DNA from: Staphylococcus sp. MI 10-1553
GTDB lineage: Bacteria; Bacillota; Bacilli; Staphylococcales; Staphylococcaceae
DNA: 64,000 nt
Reading direction: 5' to 3'
Assembly (NCBI RefSeq): GCF_010365305.1
Contig: NZ_CP048279.1
Span: forward strand, 1,736,001-1,800,000
Shown: in pieces, positions 17,836-26,535 of the stretch
Layout of the letters: the number at the start of each line of letters is the position of its first letter
Position numbering within the stretch: position 1 is the first letter of the stretch
Program-made: the position numbers and the translations under genes
The notes under the pieces: generated by a model
What the model was told of the DNA's origin: nothing
What the model saw: only the letters and a program-made list of their open reading frames with translations
The model's database searches: none

Positions 17836-19209
17836 TTATTCTTTTGTGACAGACTCTCGTAGTCTCATTTGATTATATATAAATAAAATTACAGGTAATA
17901 CAATGTAGCCGATAACCATAGCAGAAATAGCAAAATAATTTAATGTTGTATGTTGACCTTCAACAATTGAAAATTGCCCCTTCCAATTGAATTTAACTAG
18001 CAATATGATTGTGAGCAAGAATGAAAACACAGGAAGTATAACATCGGTAAAAATATTTTTCTTAACATTTTCTAATACTATTCCTCTATTTTTATTATAG
18101 TAAAATGCGATTACACCTATTGGCACAACTAAAAACTGAATAAAACGTGAAATTGAACTTATAACAATGATGCTTGTCATATTATATTGGAATGCCATAG
18201 GAATAATAATAGCGATTAAAAATGTAACGAGAAACGCATTCAAAGGAAAATCGTACTTTGTTCGTTTTTTAAACCACGGAGATATTTGTTGTTGATTCGC
18301 AATAGCTTCAATAATTCTTGGTGTTGAAAATGATGCAGCCACGTTAATTCCAAACATAGATATAAGCGCACCATATAAAATGATATTCTGAAGAATGGGT
18401 GAGTGAAAAACTGCTACTAAGGAAACAACTTGCTTCGATTCAATTAAAGCTTGTGGATTCAATGCCATTGTGACTAAAATAATGCCTAAATAGATAGCAG
18501 CAATTGAAAGAATAGCAAATGGAATCGCACGCGGTAAATTTTTTTCTGGATTTTTCATATCTTCAGATCCGCTCGCAACACTTTCGAAGCCTGCAAAAGC
18601 ATAAAATGCAGCAATAATCGCTATTACTAAAGTTGTTGAATTCATTTTAGAAGTGTCAACAATTTGTTTAACTTCTGAAAAATGTACCTCACCTGTTGTT
18701 ACAATCATTACGATCCCAACTACAATCGTTGTTACTAATGCCAGTAGTTTGCCTATTGTTGAAAGATTGTTAATGATCTCAAACAGCCTGTTTCCTGTAA
18801 TATTAATTAAAAGTAATGTTATCATTAATATTAAAAAGCCTATTGTAATTAGCGTTGTATTCGTATTATCACCACCGAATATCGTAATAACTGTTTTCAC
18901 AACTGCTGTAGACAAAACTCCCCAAGCAATACATGCCGCTATGAAGCGCGTAATCCCTACATAAAATCCTATATTCTCTCCAAAAGCCGCTGTTGCATAG
19001 GCATATGCCGCCCCGCTTTTATTGACATATTTTGATGCAGCAGCAAAAGTGACTGCAAGTACTGAAGCAAATATTGCTGCTAGTATATAAACATAGGGCG
19101 TGTAAGACCCAGCAATGGATATGACTGTACCTGGAGATAAGAAGATCCCTGATCCGATAATTGAGTTAATTGCTAATAAGACGATTGACCAAAATCCTAA
19201 TTTTTTCAT
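17836..19209 (-). CDS. APC-family amino-acid permease
   Basis: The 457-residue protein has about twelve transmembrane helices. The first carries SIIGSGIFLSPGTV, the unwound substrate-binding helix of APC transporters; FAGFESVASGSEDMKNPEKNLPRA is the usual loop before helix 7. Its ATG overlaps the stop of the upstream amidotransferase by four bases. Pairing with a gamma-glutamyl hydrolase suggests uptake of a gamma-glutamyl or polyamine-related amino compound, or exchange with glutamate; this is inference. Neither gene belongs to the core order known from S. aureus here. Confidence 0.9.
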   Translation of the reverse strand: MKKLGFWSIVLLAINSIIGSGIFLSPGTVISIAGSYTPYVYILAAIFASVLAVTFAAASKYVNKSGAAYAYATAAFGENIGFYVGITRFIAACIAWGVLSTAVVKTVITIFGGDNTNTTLITIGFLILMITLLLINITGNRLFEIINNLSTIGKLLALVTTIVVGIVMIVTTGEVHFSEVKQIVDTSKMNSTTLVIAIIAAFYAFAGFESVASGSEDMKNPEKNLPRAIPFAILSIAAIYLGIILVTMALNPQALIESKQVVSLVAVFHSPILQNIILYGALISMFGINVAASFSTPRIIEAIANQQQISPWFKKRTKYDFPLNAFLVTFLIAIIIPMAFQYNMTSIIVISSISRFIQFLVVPIGVIAFYYNKNRGIVLENVKKNIFTDVILPVFSFLLTIILLVKFNWKGQFSIVEGQHTTLNYFAISAMVIGYIVLPVILFIYNQMRLRESVTKE

Positions 19210-19940
19210 TTTAAACCACTTTCTTTCGCATTTTTAATAAAATCTATAAATAACTTATCCATTGCTTTTTCTCGCCATAACATTTCAGGATGCCACTGCA
19301 CCCCCACTAAATAAGGATAGTTTTGAGCTTCAATGCATTCAACAACACCATCACTTGAACGAGCAGTCGCTTTGAAATCTGACGCAATATCTTTTATTAA
19401 TTGATGATGAAATGAATTAACAAAAATTTCTCGTTCTTCAAACACACGTGCTAAATGACATTGTTCTAATATCTGGATACGATGTGTTTTTTCAATTGGA
19501 TTTGTTCCTTGCATATGCCTTAAAGTTTCCTGTTCTCGATAAGAAACATCCTGGTATAAAGTACCACCATGATACACATTGATAAGTTGGGCCCCTCTGC
19601 AAATCCCTAAAATAGGAATACCACGTTTTATCGCCTGTTCTAGCACCGCATATTCAAATAAATCTCGCTTTAACAACGTTTCTCCTATTCGTTTTCTCGG
19701 GTCCTCTCCATACAAATGAGGACTTATATCATAACCACCACTCAAAATGAGACCATCTAATTGTTCAACCTGTTTTCTTATTGTATCTTTATCTGAATGT
19801 ATAGGAAGTACAACTGGTACACCTGCATGCTTAGTAACAGAATAAACATAATCTTGGTTGATATAGCAACGTTCGTACCCAGGAAACATACCATCTTTAT
19901 CACGTAAAATATTTGCGGTAATTCCTATTATGGCTACCAT
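19206..19940 (-). CDS. Gamma-glutamyl hydrolase, peptidase C26 (PuuD/YvdE-like class I glutamine amidotransferase)
   Basis: The 244-residue cytoplasmic protein shows GLILSGGYDISPHLYGE, the nucleophile elbow GICRGAQLINV (Cys), and the His-Glu pair in GVQWHPEML. In PuuD relatives this releases GABA from gamma-glutamyl-GABA in putrescine breakdown. ATG 19940 is about six bases after GGAGGG; an ATG at 19946 is too close. The promoter is TTGACA (19995-20000) and TATAAT (19973-19978), spacer 16. It forms a two-gene operon with the permease. Confidence 0.9.
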   Translation of the reverse strand: MVAIIGITANILRDKDGMFPGYERCYINQDYVYSVTKHAGVPVVLPIHSDKDTIRKQVEQLDGLILSGGYDISPHLYGEDPRKRIGETLLKRDLFEYAVLEQAIKRGIPILGICRGAQLINVYHGGTLYQDVSYREQETLRHMQGTNPIEKTHRIQILEQCHLARVFEEREIFVNSFHHQLIKDIASDFKATARSSDGVVECIEAQNYPYLVGVQWHPEMLWREKAMDKLFIDFIKNAKESGLK

Positions 19941-19972
19941 ATACATCCCTCCATTACAATTGAGTTATTTTA

Positions 19973-20000
19973 ATTATAATGTGGGAGTCGATTTTGTCAA
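19973..20000 (-). promoter_or_regulatory. Promoter of the C26 hydrolase-permease operon
   Basis: Minus-strand TTGACA (19995-20000), 16-bp spacer and TATAAT (19973-19978), both perfect consensus hexamers. Confidence 0.8.
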
Positions 20001-20086
20001 TAACAATTTCTGATTTTTCTGATTTTTTAATTCGGACTTTTCATTTTTTTATCAATAACAGTTAAATGCATAAGTCTTTATAAAAC

Positions 20087-20141
20087 AAAAAGCTGAAGTT
20101 ATCACAGTATACATTCAATCTGTAGATAACTCAGCTTCTTA
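20087..20141 (-). terminator. Terminator after the minus-strand nuclease remnant
   Basis: AGCTGAaGTTATC and GATAAC-TCAGCT form a 12-bp stem; on the minus strand it ends in TTTTTGTTTTA. It was probably the nuclease gene's own terminator. Confidence 0.7.
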
Positions 20142-20221
20142 GTCAATTTGCACATGATAAATTAAAGTTTTACGCTCGTCTTGTGATTTAAAATTCGGTC
20201 TCACATGAGCAATTTATCCAA

Positions 20222-20569
20222 TTACGCTCCACTCCAAATGTTGAGCTTTTTCTTTTGTGCTTGTTCAATTTGATAACGATATTTATAGTTTGGTGAGTAG
20301 AATTTTGCTTTGCTAATCCTTCTTTTGCAAGTCTGACATTAAACATTTTGTCGCCTACCCAGACATAAGCAAGTGTACGCCCATATCTCTCTTTCGGTGC
20401 ACGAACATACGCCAGTGTTACACGTTTACCAGTAAGATGCTTCTTTACCATATGGTTAAACCGGAGTATTAGGTTTAACTGTTTCCGGAATATCAACTCC
20501 AATCATACGAAACCGTTTTTCCTTACCATCTTTATCCACTATTATAGTATCACCATCAATGACACGTGT
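20222..20569 (-). pseudogene. Decayed thermonuclease paralog (SNase domain, 5' end missing)
   Basis: From 20569 downward the frame reads TRVIDGDTIIVDKDGKEKRF then MIGVDIPETVKPNTPV, followed by an in-frame TAA where the intact copy has Gln, then frameshifted KRVTLAYVRAPKERYGRTLA, MFNVRLAKEGLAK and LNIWSGA. It is clearly a sister of the intact nuclease at 15666-16172 in the same orientation. The signal or anchor and the first about 40 residues are absent: homology stops sharply at 20569. At least one stop and two frameshifts rule out activity. Confidence 0.88.
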
Positions 20570-20924
20570 AAGGAAGATTTAGCCAAGGTAGCTTATGTCT
20601 ATCCACCTGATACAAGATATTTAAGTGAGTTAGAAGCTTCTCAGGAAAGTGCAAAAGCTGAAAAGTTAGGTATATGAAGTTTAACTTCCGCCTTTGAAAA
20701 AGAAAATCATCAGCATCCTGCATCATCTGAACCTGCTAAAAAAGACAACACAGCACAACCTGTAGCTCAACAACCGCTTATGGAACCAACAGAAAGCAAT
20801 CAGTCTACTTGACAATTGTACACAGTTGCGCACAGTTTATCCAAACGATGTTCCAGAAGGACACCCAGCATATCAAACAAAATTCGATAGAGATAGTGAT
20901 GACTTTGCATGTGAACGTAATTAA
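20570..20924 (+). pseudogene. 3' end of a second SNase gene with Excalibur domain
   Basis: From 20570 the plus strand encodes KEDLAKVAYVYPPDTRYLSE and KAEKLGI followed by TGA (20675-20677, where Trp is expected). A Pro/Gln-rich linker and, after another stop at 20810-20812, a calcium-binding Excalibur motif follow in a shifted frame: NCTQLRTVYPNDVPEGHPAY, FDRDSDDFACERN. This is the tail of a secreted YncB-like nuclease. It begins exactly where the opposite-strand nuclease remnant ends, so two partial nuclease genes are fused head to head. Confidence 0.85.
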
Positions 20925-20997
20925 ATCTCAAACTTTTTTAGTATGACAGATACTTAACAATCGTCTTACTACATGATAAAAAATGTATTTTCAGTGT

Positions 20998-21066
20998 AAC
21001 GATATTAAAAGCAGTTGTGAAAGATGTAAAATCTAACACAACTGCTTTTAATTTTAATATCGTTTT
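20998..21066 (-). terminator. Long terminator hairpin of the MFS-GDPD operon
   Basis: GATATTAAAAGCAGTTGTG pairs with CACAACTGCTTTTAAT plus AATATC, leaving a small bulge; the loop is about 17 nt. Confidence 0.75.
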
Positions 21067-21139
21067 ATAAATCGACCAGCTATTACCTTTTCATTTTGAA
21101 TAGAACCTTGGCTCGTTTCCCCTAATGTATTACTAAAAT

Positions 21140-22420
21140 CTATGAATGGGATTTACGATTTAAAAAGATTAAGAGTAAAGTACATAGACTACCTAAAAGT
21201 GATACGATTATGCCAATTTCAAATATCATACGGTATGCGACTACAACGTTATCTTGATATGCATCCAGAAACTTCCCATTCATCGTATAAACCCAGAAAA
21301 TTGGTGCATAAGCTGCAAAAGAGCCAACACTCATCGCCGAACCTGCATATTTTTTAGGGATATCAAATTCAGCAATAGGTGCAAGAATAACACTTTTCGC
21401 TAAGAATGTCGTAACTGAAAATGCGATTAACAATGCCATACTTACAAAAAGACTCCCTTTAATAAATACAACACCTAGTAAAATTATTGATGATAACAAC
21501 AATGCTGCGAAAATCATTTTAGATGATGATTTGAACACATAGTCAGAGATAATACCTGCTGACACACCCATCAGCACACCCATTAAACCTGTGTTGAAAA
21601 TACCAAAAAGTGCCGTTTGTGTTGTCGATAAATCAAAAGTTTTTTGTAAATATGGGACACTGTAAATCAAAATGATATAACCCCAGTAAATAGACATCGC
21701 ACTGATTGATGCAAGCCATACTTTTGGTTTCAATAACACATAAAATAAACCTTTTAATGCTTCTAAAGATTTATTACCACTAATTTCAGTTTTTTCTTCT
21801 TCATCCATTGCAGCAATCCCGTTTTTAGGGACATATTTGATAATGAGTAAAATCAATGGAATGATAAGCAAGTTGTATGCCAACATACCACCTTTGAATA
21901 CAACAATACCACTGACTAATGACATGATACCGACGATGAGTAAGTTCATGAGCATCTCTTCTGCACGGCGCACTGATTCTAATAGACCAAATCCCATACC
22001 ACGCTTAGTTTGATCCGTGAAAAAGATGACACCATTTAGTACAGCTGGCCAGAAAAACGAGTCAACAATCCCCCAAATAATCGCGATAATTTTCAGCACT
22101 TGGAATGTTGGACTGAAGAAAATAATGACAGAAATTGTAATAAATCGAATCAATAAACCGACAATTAAGATTGATTTGATGGAGAAACGGTTATTAATCC
22201 AACCACCTGGAATATAAAAGAAAATTGAAATACCAATTAATCCAAAAATCGCACCTAACTCTGCATTACTCACATTCAAAACTTCTAACAATAAATTGTA
22301 GAATGTCCCTTTAAAAGCTTCAAAACTAGAATAGATTAGTTGTCCTGCCGTCACGACTGATAAAAATCCAATCAGTGTTTTACGGTCTTTAAAATTTAAT
22401 TTATCAAGTATTTTTTGCAT
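21140..22420 (-). CDS. Major facilitator superfamily transporter
   Basis: The 426-residue protein has about twelve transmembrane helices in two halves separated by a charged loop (IAAMDEEEKTEISGNKSLEA, about residues 205-225). Motif-A-like RFSIKS lies in the loop after the second helix. It follows the glycerophosphodiesterase gene by 30 bases on the same strand. It may therefore import the glycerophosphodiester substrate or another organophosphate; the sequence does not prove the substrate. It belongs to the accessory region between nuc and glnA. Confidence 0.85.
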   Translation of the reverse strand: MQKILDKLNFKDRKTLIGFLSVVTAGQLIYSSFEAFKGTFYNLLLEVLNVSNAELGAIFGLIGISIFFYIPGGWINNRFSIKSILIVGLLIRFITISVIIFFSPTFQVLKIIAIIWGIVDSFFWPAVLNGVIFFTDQTKRGMGFGLLESVRRAEEMLMNLLIVGIMSLVSGIVVFKGGMLAYNLLIIPLILLIIKYVPKNGIAAMDEEEKTEISGNKSLEALKGLFYVLLKPKVWLASISAMSIYWGYIILIYSVPYLQKTFDLSTTQTALFGIFNTGLMGVLMGVSAGIISDYVFKSSSKMIFAALLLSSIILLGVVFIKGSLFVSMALLIAFSVTTFLAKSVILAPIAEFDIPKKYAGSAMSVGSFAAYAPIFWVYTMNGKFLDAYQDNVVVAYRMIFEIGIIVSLLGSLCTLLLIFLNRKSHS

Positions 22421-22450
22421 ACCGATGTTCCTTTCATTAAGTTGTCAATT

Positions 22451-23197
22451 CTATGCTTTTTGTAAATGAATTAAATCGTTTGCACAGTCCGTAAAGATGC
22501 CATCTACACCCCAATTGATAAGTGTATTTGCACGATCTTTATCATTCACCGTCCATACGTTTAAAGTATAGCCTGATGATTTAATTTCTTGTACGACATC
22601 ACGTGTTAAATTGATATCTTCTAAATGAACGATAGACGAACCACAAAAATCAACAATGGTACGCCAATCTGGATAAAAAGCACAGCGTTCAAATAACACA
22701 GCTCTCGTATACTGTGGCACATGTTGTTCTGCCAACTTAAGTAACGCAAAGTTGAAACTTGAGATGAGTACTTCGATATTCGAATCCAATTGTTTAATTT
22801 GTTCTTTAAACAATTGAATCATACGCTCACTGAGATACGACCCATTTGGACCTGTAATCCCTTTAAGTTCAATGTTCAAATTCATTTGATAGCGATTCGC
22901 AAAATCAATGAGCTGTTCAAAGGTCATCACGCGCTCATCTTTGAACTCAGGACCGAACCACTCTCCAGAAGAAGCATGTTCAATTTTTTCATATAGCGTT
23001 TCACTCACTTCTCCTGTCGTATCCGTTGTACGATCTAAATCATCATCGTGAAAAATGATTAACTGCTCATCTTTCGTAATCGCTAAATCCAGCTCGAGCC
23101 ATTTCACGCCTTCTACTTTTCGAGCCAAATCAAATGCTGTAAGTGTATTTTCTGGTGCCTTACTTGACAAACCCCTGTGCGCAAAAATTATTGTCAT
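22451..23197 (-). CDS. Glycerophosphodiester phosphodiesterase (cytosolic, GDPD family)
   Basis: The 248-residue TIM-barrel protein begins with the catalytic FAHRGLSSKAPENT, continues with ELDLAITKD and FHDDDLDRTT, and has the metal-binding ELKG and WTVNDKDRANTLINWGVDGI near the end. It hydrolyses glycerophosphodiesters to an alcohol and glycerol 3-phosphate, which GlpD can use. No signal peptide is present, so the substrate must be imported, presumably by the MFS protein encoded next. Confidence 0.93.
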   Translation of the reverse strand: MTIIFAHRGLSSKAPENTLTAFDLARKVEGVKWLELDLAITKDEQLIIFHDDDLDRTTDTTGEVSETLYEKIEHASSGEWFGPEFKDERVMTFEQLIDFANRYQMNLNIELKGITGPNGSYLSERMIQLFKEQIKQLDSNIEVLISSFNFALLKLAEQHVPQYTRAVLFERCAFYPDWRTIVDFCGSSIVHLEDINLTRDVVQEIKSSGYTLNVWTVNDKDRANTLINWGVDGIFTDCANDLIHLQKA

Positions 23198-24101
23198 AAC
23201 GATGCCTGACTACTCAAACCTTTAAATTTCGTCTGTATGAATAATGACTTTTTCTAAAATCACGTTTAACATGCGCCTAATGCAACTCTAATGAGGACAT
23301 GTTTTTTGTTCATACAGACTTCGTAATTAAAGTTACTGTTTAAGTAGTTTTCCTTTCTTAGTTTTTACATTAAAGTTTATGTTTTTGACTGTACTAACAA
23401 AAACATGACATCGCGTTTTCATCATATTGCTTGGATTTTAAATTTTCGGTTGTATTTTAGGAATTAGAAATGACCACTTTTTGTAGTGACAGAATTCACA
23501 CACGTTGTCATTTATTTTTCTCAAATAGCAAAACAATAATTTATCCATATCAAACAGCATGCATACAACATGATGATACCGCATATGTAAAGGTTTCCAT
23601 TAGACATTTTCAATATTATAATGTGTTAATATAATTATGACAATAGTTTGACGAAAAATTTTAACGTATTATCATCATATTTTTACATATAGTTAAAATT
23701 CCATCGTTTTTTCGACATAGTAAATTAAAAACACCCGATGACTTTTACAGTTAAAAATCATGAGTGTTAAATTAAAAGTTGATTTAATTGTTGATAAATA
23801 TCGGTTCATTAAACATGCGCTAACGGCAATTTGAATAAAACATCAATAACACTTGTATGCTGCTTTATCTTAGCCATTCATACCACTTGTACTTTTTATC
23901 CCCCATTTTTCATAATTGATTATGACTAACATATTTGAATCCTAGGTGTTTTAAATGTAAGATGCGTGTTACTTTTATTATTTGTGGTAACGCCAATATA
24001 AAGAGCACTAAACAAATTTTGAGTATCATGACACATTTCCCTATTCATATATTAATGGCAGCAATTGCAATTGATTAAGAATTTTTCATCATTTCAAAAC
24101 T
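23198..24101. other. Long intergenic region (900 bases)
   Basis: No gene is supported. It holds an 11-bp inverted repeat GTCTGTATGAA (23231-23241) / TTCATACAGAC (23309-23319) in front of the GDPD gene, and a terminator-like hairpin at 23731-23767 (ACAC..ATGA..TTTT with its complement). The rest is AT-rich without clear structure. Confidence 0.5.
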
Positions 24102-24665
24102 GTGTTTATCCACGTTTGCATCCATATCTATCAACGTGCAATTCATATAAATAAAAAGAAAAATTTAGAATTGATCACAAACTCGTTTTTACATGAAAAC
24201 GAGAAAATAGCACATGCAATTTTTGGTGTTTATGAAGCAAAAACTTTAGGAACTGATACAATTAGACATGGTGTTTTAGCAGCGACTGATGAAAGAGTTA
24301 TATTTTACGCTAAACGGTTAAGTGGTTATGATTCAGAGATTTTTCATTACCATAAAATAAGTACATTTGAACTGAGTAAAAAAGTAATGGGTAACATAAT
24401 CACTTTTTATTCAAGTGGAAACAAGGTTTCTATAAAGTGGATTAGGGATGATGAATTAGATAATTCTATTGAATATGTAAATAAAAAGATAAATGGCAAC
24501 GAAACAAATTCTAAAAATAATACAGTTCCTAATCATGACACTTTTAATGACGATAATGAATTAGAAAATCTTAAAAAATTAAAATTATTAAAAGAGTTAC
24601 TGGAAATTGATGCTATCACTCAAGAAGAATTTGATGACAAAAAGAAGAAATTACTAAATTTATAA
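24102..24665 (+). CDS. PH-domain (YokE-like) plus SHOCT protein, N terminus uncertain
   Basis: The core (about residues 35-130) has the bacterial PH pattern: AIFGVYEAKTLGTDTIRHGV, AATDERVIFYAKRLSGYD, HKISTFELSKKVMGN and TFYSSGNKVSIKW. After a polar linker the last 30 residues, LKKLKLLKELLEIDAITQEE, form a SHOCT oligomerisation helix pair. Such proteins are common on phages and mobile elements; their role is unclear. The first about 25 codons from GTG 24102 look unlike the family and no ribosome binding site is clear, so the original 5' end may be lost or the start may lie near 24172. Confidence 0.7.
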   Translation: MFIHVCIHIYQRAIHINKKKNLELITNSFLHENEKIAHAIFGVYEAKTLGTDTIRHGVLAATDERVIFYAKRLSGYDSEIFHYHKISTFELSKKVMGNIITFYSSGNKVSIKWIRDDELDNSIEYVNKKINGNETNSKNNTVPNHDTFNDDNELENLKKLKLLKELLEIDAITQEEFDDKKKKLLNL

Positions 24666-25305
24666 TTTTATTTTCTTTCGCTTAAGTAGAGTCCTAGTTC
24701 TGGCATAATATAAGGATATCTATTAGGCTCCGTTAGATTATTCTTCGTTATTTTTCATTCGGTCAATGTAACAGACAAGCCATTTTTGAATCTTTTTTAA
24801 TGAACCTGGAATTATCAGTACCGTAATTACTGGATAATCCAGGATCATTTTTACTTTTTCTCACTTTCCTTAAATACATTTTTAATACTTAATCGAAATA
24901 TATAAATAAACCATTTCCAACAAAAACTGTCCATTCATATACTATTATCCTAATTAGACTACTTTCATATTTATTTCAACTTGTTGCTATCGAAATTGAA
25001 AATTCATTGAACAAGATAGGAAATAAACTAAGAACTCTCTTCTTGATGAATGGTTGGAATACTATTTAAAAACGTAGCGCAATGATACGTAAAGTGAAAG
25101 TACGATAGAGATCGAATCTTTTTCTAAAATGTGCGTGCTAAAATTTTACGGCATTGCCCCGAACTGTATATTGTGGAACATCACCAGTCATTTATTTCCA
25201 ACCACATTTTCGGATAGGCCTGCACCCAAAAACGAAATTTTAGAAAAGTAGATGCAGAAATTGGGATGAGCACCCGTCAAATCTATTTTCAAGCGCGATG
25301 CTTTT
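24666..25305. other. Intergenic region with possible integrase remnant
   Basis: A strong imperfect hairpin (CCTGG..ATTATC..GTA with complement, 24805-24843) with a T-rich tail could terminate the PH-SHOCT gene. Further on, at about 25040-25255, plus-strand frames interrupted by stops read DEWLEYYLKT, STIEIES, VLKFYG and, shifted, IGLHPKTKF. These recall the N-terminal core-binding domain of tyrosine integrases, but the resemblance is weak. Confidence 0.3.
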
Positions 25306-25389
25306 TTATAAAAATATAATCAGGATAACTAAAATCAAAATCCATATAGATAAAGCAAAAGAAATTTTCTGTTTTGTTTCTCTTTTCAT
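25306..25389 (-). CDS. 27-residue hydrophobic peptide
   Basis: The frame MKRETKQKISFALSIWILIL ends after VILIIFL. A basic head of eight residues is followed by a single membrane span of about 19. An AAAGGAG site eight bases before ATG 25389 supports translation. The size and layout fit type I toxin-like or regulatory membrane peptides; no known family is recognised and no antisense RNA was identified. Confidence 0.5.
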   Translation of the reverse strand: MKRETKQKISFALSIWILILVILIIFL

Positions 25390-25803
25390 TTTTACTACTC
25401 CTTTCTAAAATGAAAAGTATGATTCCCTTATCAGAATCTTGCAATAAAACACCCTGTCGTAGATGAATGATAAGACTAATAGCATAAATGTGGCAATCCT
25501 TATTTTGAAATCAACATCTTCTCGGTGTTCTTTTTTTGCACAAAAAGGCTAACCGTAAATCGAATTTGCTCTCAATTTTTGTCTTGAATAACATTTTTAA
25601 ATTTTAGATTGCAACCGCACCCAGCCAATTCACAAATAAATTAAAAACTGGATGTAAAAACAAAAACCTCAAAGTAGTTCTATGGTTTTCTTTGTATTGA
25701 TATTGTCATAAATCTTTATTTCTCATTTAAAGATAATGTTCATTTATAAATGAGAAATAAAATGAATTTATTTTAAGCGCTTTAAGTTATTCCCTCACAA
25801 TGC
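25390..25803. other. Intergenic region
   Basis: No gene is supported in these roughly 400 bases. It lies between the two micropeptide loci. A CTCATTTATAAATGAG-type palindrome occurs around 25714-25760 (TTTCTCATTT... and ...AAATGAGAAA), in the right place for a terminator of the HTH gene. Confidence 0.4.
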
Positions 25804-26001
25804 TTAATCTTGTTTTTCACGTTCTTTTTGATAGGTATAAAGTTTTTCTGCAGTATCTAGAGAAATACCTCCTAAATCTCTAATCCCTCTTCGTAAATCA
25901 GATATGCGCGCTTGTGATATGCCAGTTTCTTTATAAACTTTATATCCTGAAACATCACTATTTAACAACTTTTGAATCGTTGCTCTAAATTCTATCATCA
26001 T
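25804..26001 (-). CDS. Short helix-turn-helix protein (65 aa)
   Basis: MMIEFRATIQKLLNSDVSGY begins a compact helical protein with a clear HTH: YKVYKETGISQARISDLRRG, then GGISLDTAEKLYTYQKER. The arrangement is Cro/XRE-like but very short. Its start overlaps the end of the 41-residue membrane peptide frame by 17 bases, so translation may be coupled. It could be the regulator or antitoxin-like partner of that peptide. Start choice between 26001 and 25998 is open, since the ribosome binding site is weak. Confidence 0.75.
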   Translation of the reverse strand: MMIEFRATIQKLLNSDVSGYKVYKETGISQARISDLRRGIRDLGGISLDTAEKLYTYQKEREKQD

Positions 26002-26110
26002 TTTTTCTCTCATTCTTCTCATCTAAGTAATAAAAGTGTGTTTTTCGTCCTAAAATTAACAGTAATGGCAAACATAATAACAACAGAGTGAAATAATTTA
26101 AAATAGTCAA
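25985..26110 (-). CDS. 41-residue hydrophobic membrane peptide, TTG start
   Basis: From TTG 26110 the frame reads MTILNYFTLLLLCLPLLLIL, then a charged tail GRKTHFYYLDEKNERKNDDR and a final Ile. A GGAGG site lies eight bases before the TTG. The single membrane helix plus charged tail looks like a genuine micropeptide. The frame overlaps the downstream HTH gene start and follows a 21-codon frame by three bases, giving three packed frames. Confidence 0.55.
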   Translation of the reverse strand: MTILNYFTLLLLCLPLLLILGRKTHFYYLDEKNERKNDDRI

Positions 26111-26113
26111 ATT

Positions 26114-26179
26114 TCAAACCTCCAATATTAAGCATTTCTTGTTGTTTATCATTTGATCAATACAATCATGTTGTTTCAT
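26114..26179 (-). CDS. 21-residue leader peptide frame
   Basis: ATG 26179 opens MKQHDCIDQMINNKKCLILE V. A TGAGG site lies eight bases upstream. Its last codons (TTG GAG GTT TGA) contain the ribosome binding site of the next peptide, the arrangement expected for a coupling leader. A TATAAT (26229-26234) lies about 50 bases upstream. Confidence 0.4.
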   Translation of the reverse strand: MKQHDCIDQMINNKKCLILEV

Positions 26180-26493
26180 AGTAAAAACCTCATCGCAAGG
26201 AGTTTGTGACAATCAAAATTCAAATATTATTATACTACAAAATAAATATATATGAGCAGATAACTTTCTCTAGTTTCGTTTTTTAAGAACAAACTGAGAT
26301 CAATTTGAGACCAAAATATTAATTAAATACAAATTGTTCTCAGAAAAGTACAAAATAATGCCCCCTATTTTTTGAATAAAATTTAAAATAAGGGGAGCAA
26401 AATCCAATTTTTAAGTGGAAATAAAACGAATTTGCTCCCCATTTCTTCTCCAAAACACCATTTCCAGTCTTTTTGGGCAACTTCAAACCCCAA
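26180..26493. other. Intergenic region upstream of the micropeptide operon
   Basis: It holds the putative TATAAT of the micropeptide operon (26229-26234) and a large inverted repeat, GGGGAGCAAA near 26393-26402 with TTTGCTCCCC near 26432-26441, preceded by CCCCCTATTTT. The latter could terminate transcription in either direction. Confidence 0.45.
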
Positions 26494-26526
26494 AACAAAA
26501 ACCCTCAAAGCGCATAGCTTCAAGGG
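26494..26526 (-). terminator. glnA terminator
   Basis: CCCTTGAAGC and GCTTTGAGGG form a stem with a small internal loop, followed on the minus strand by TTTTTG. It begins 10 bases after the glnA stop. Confidence 0.8.
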
Positions 26527-26535
26527 CTCTTCATA

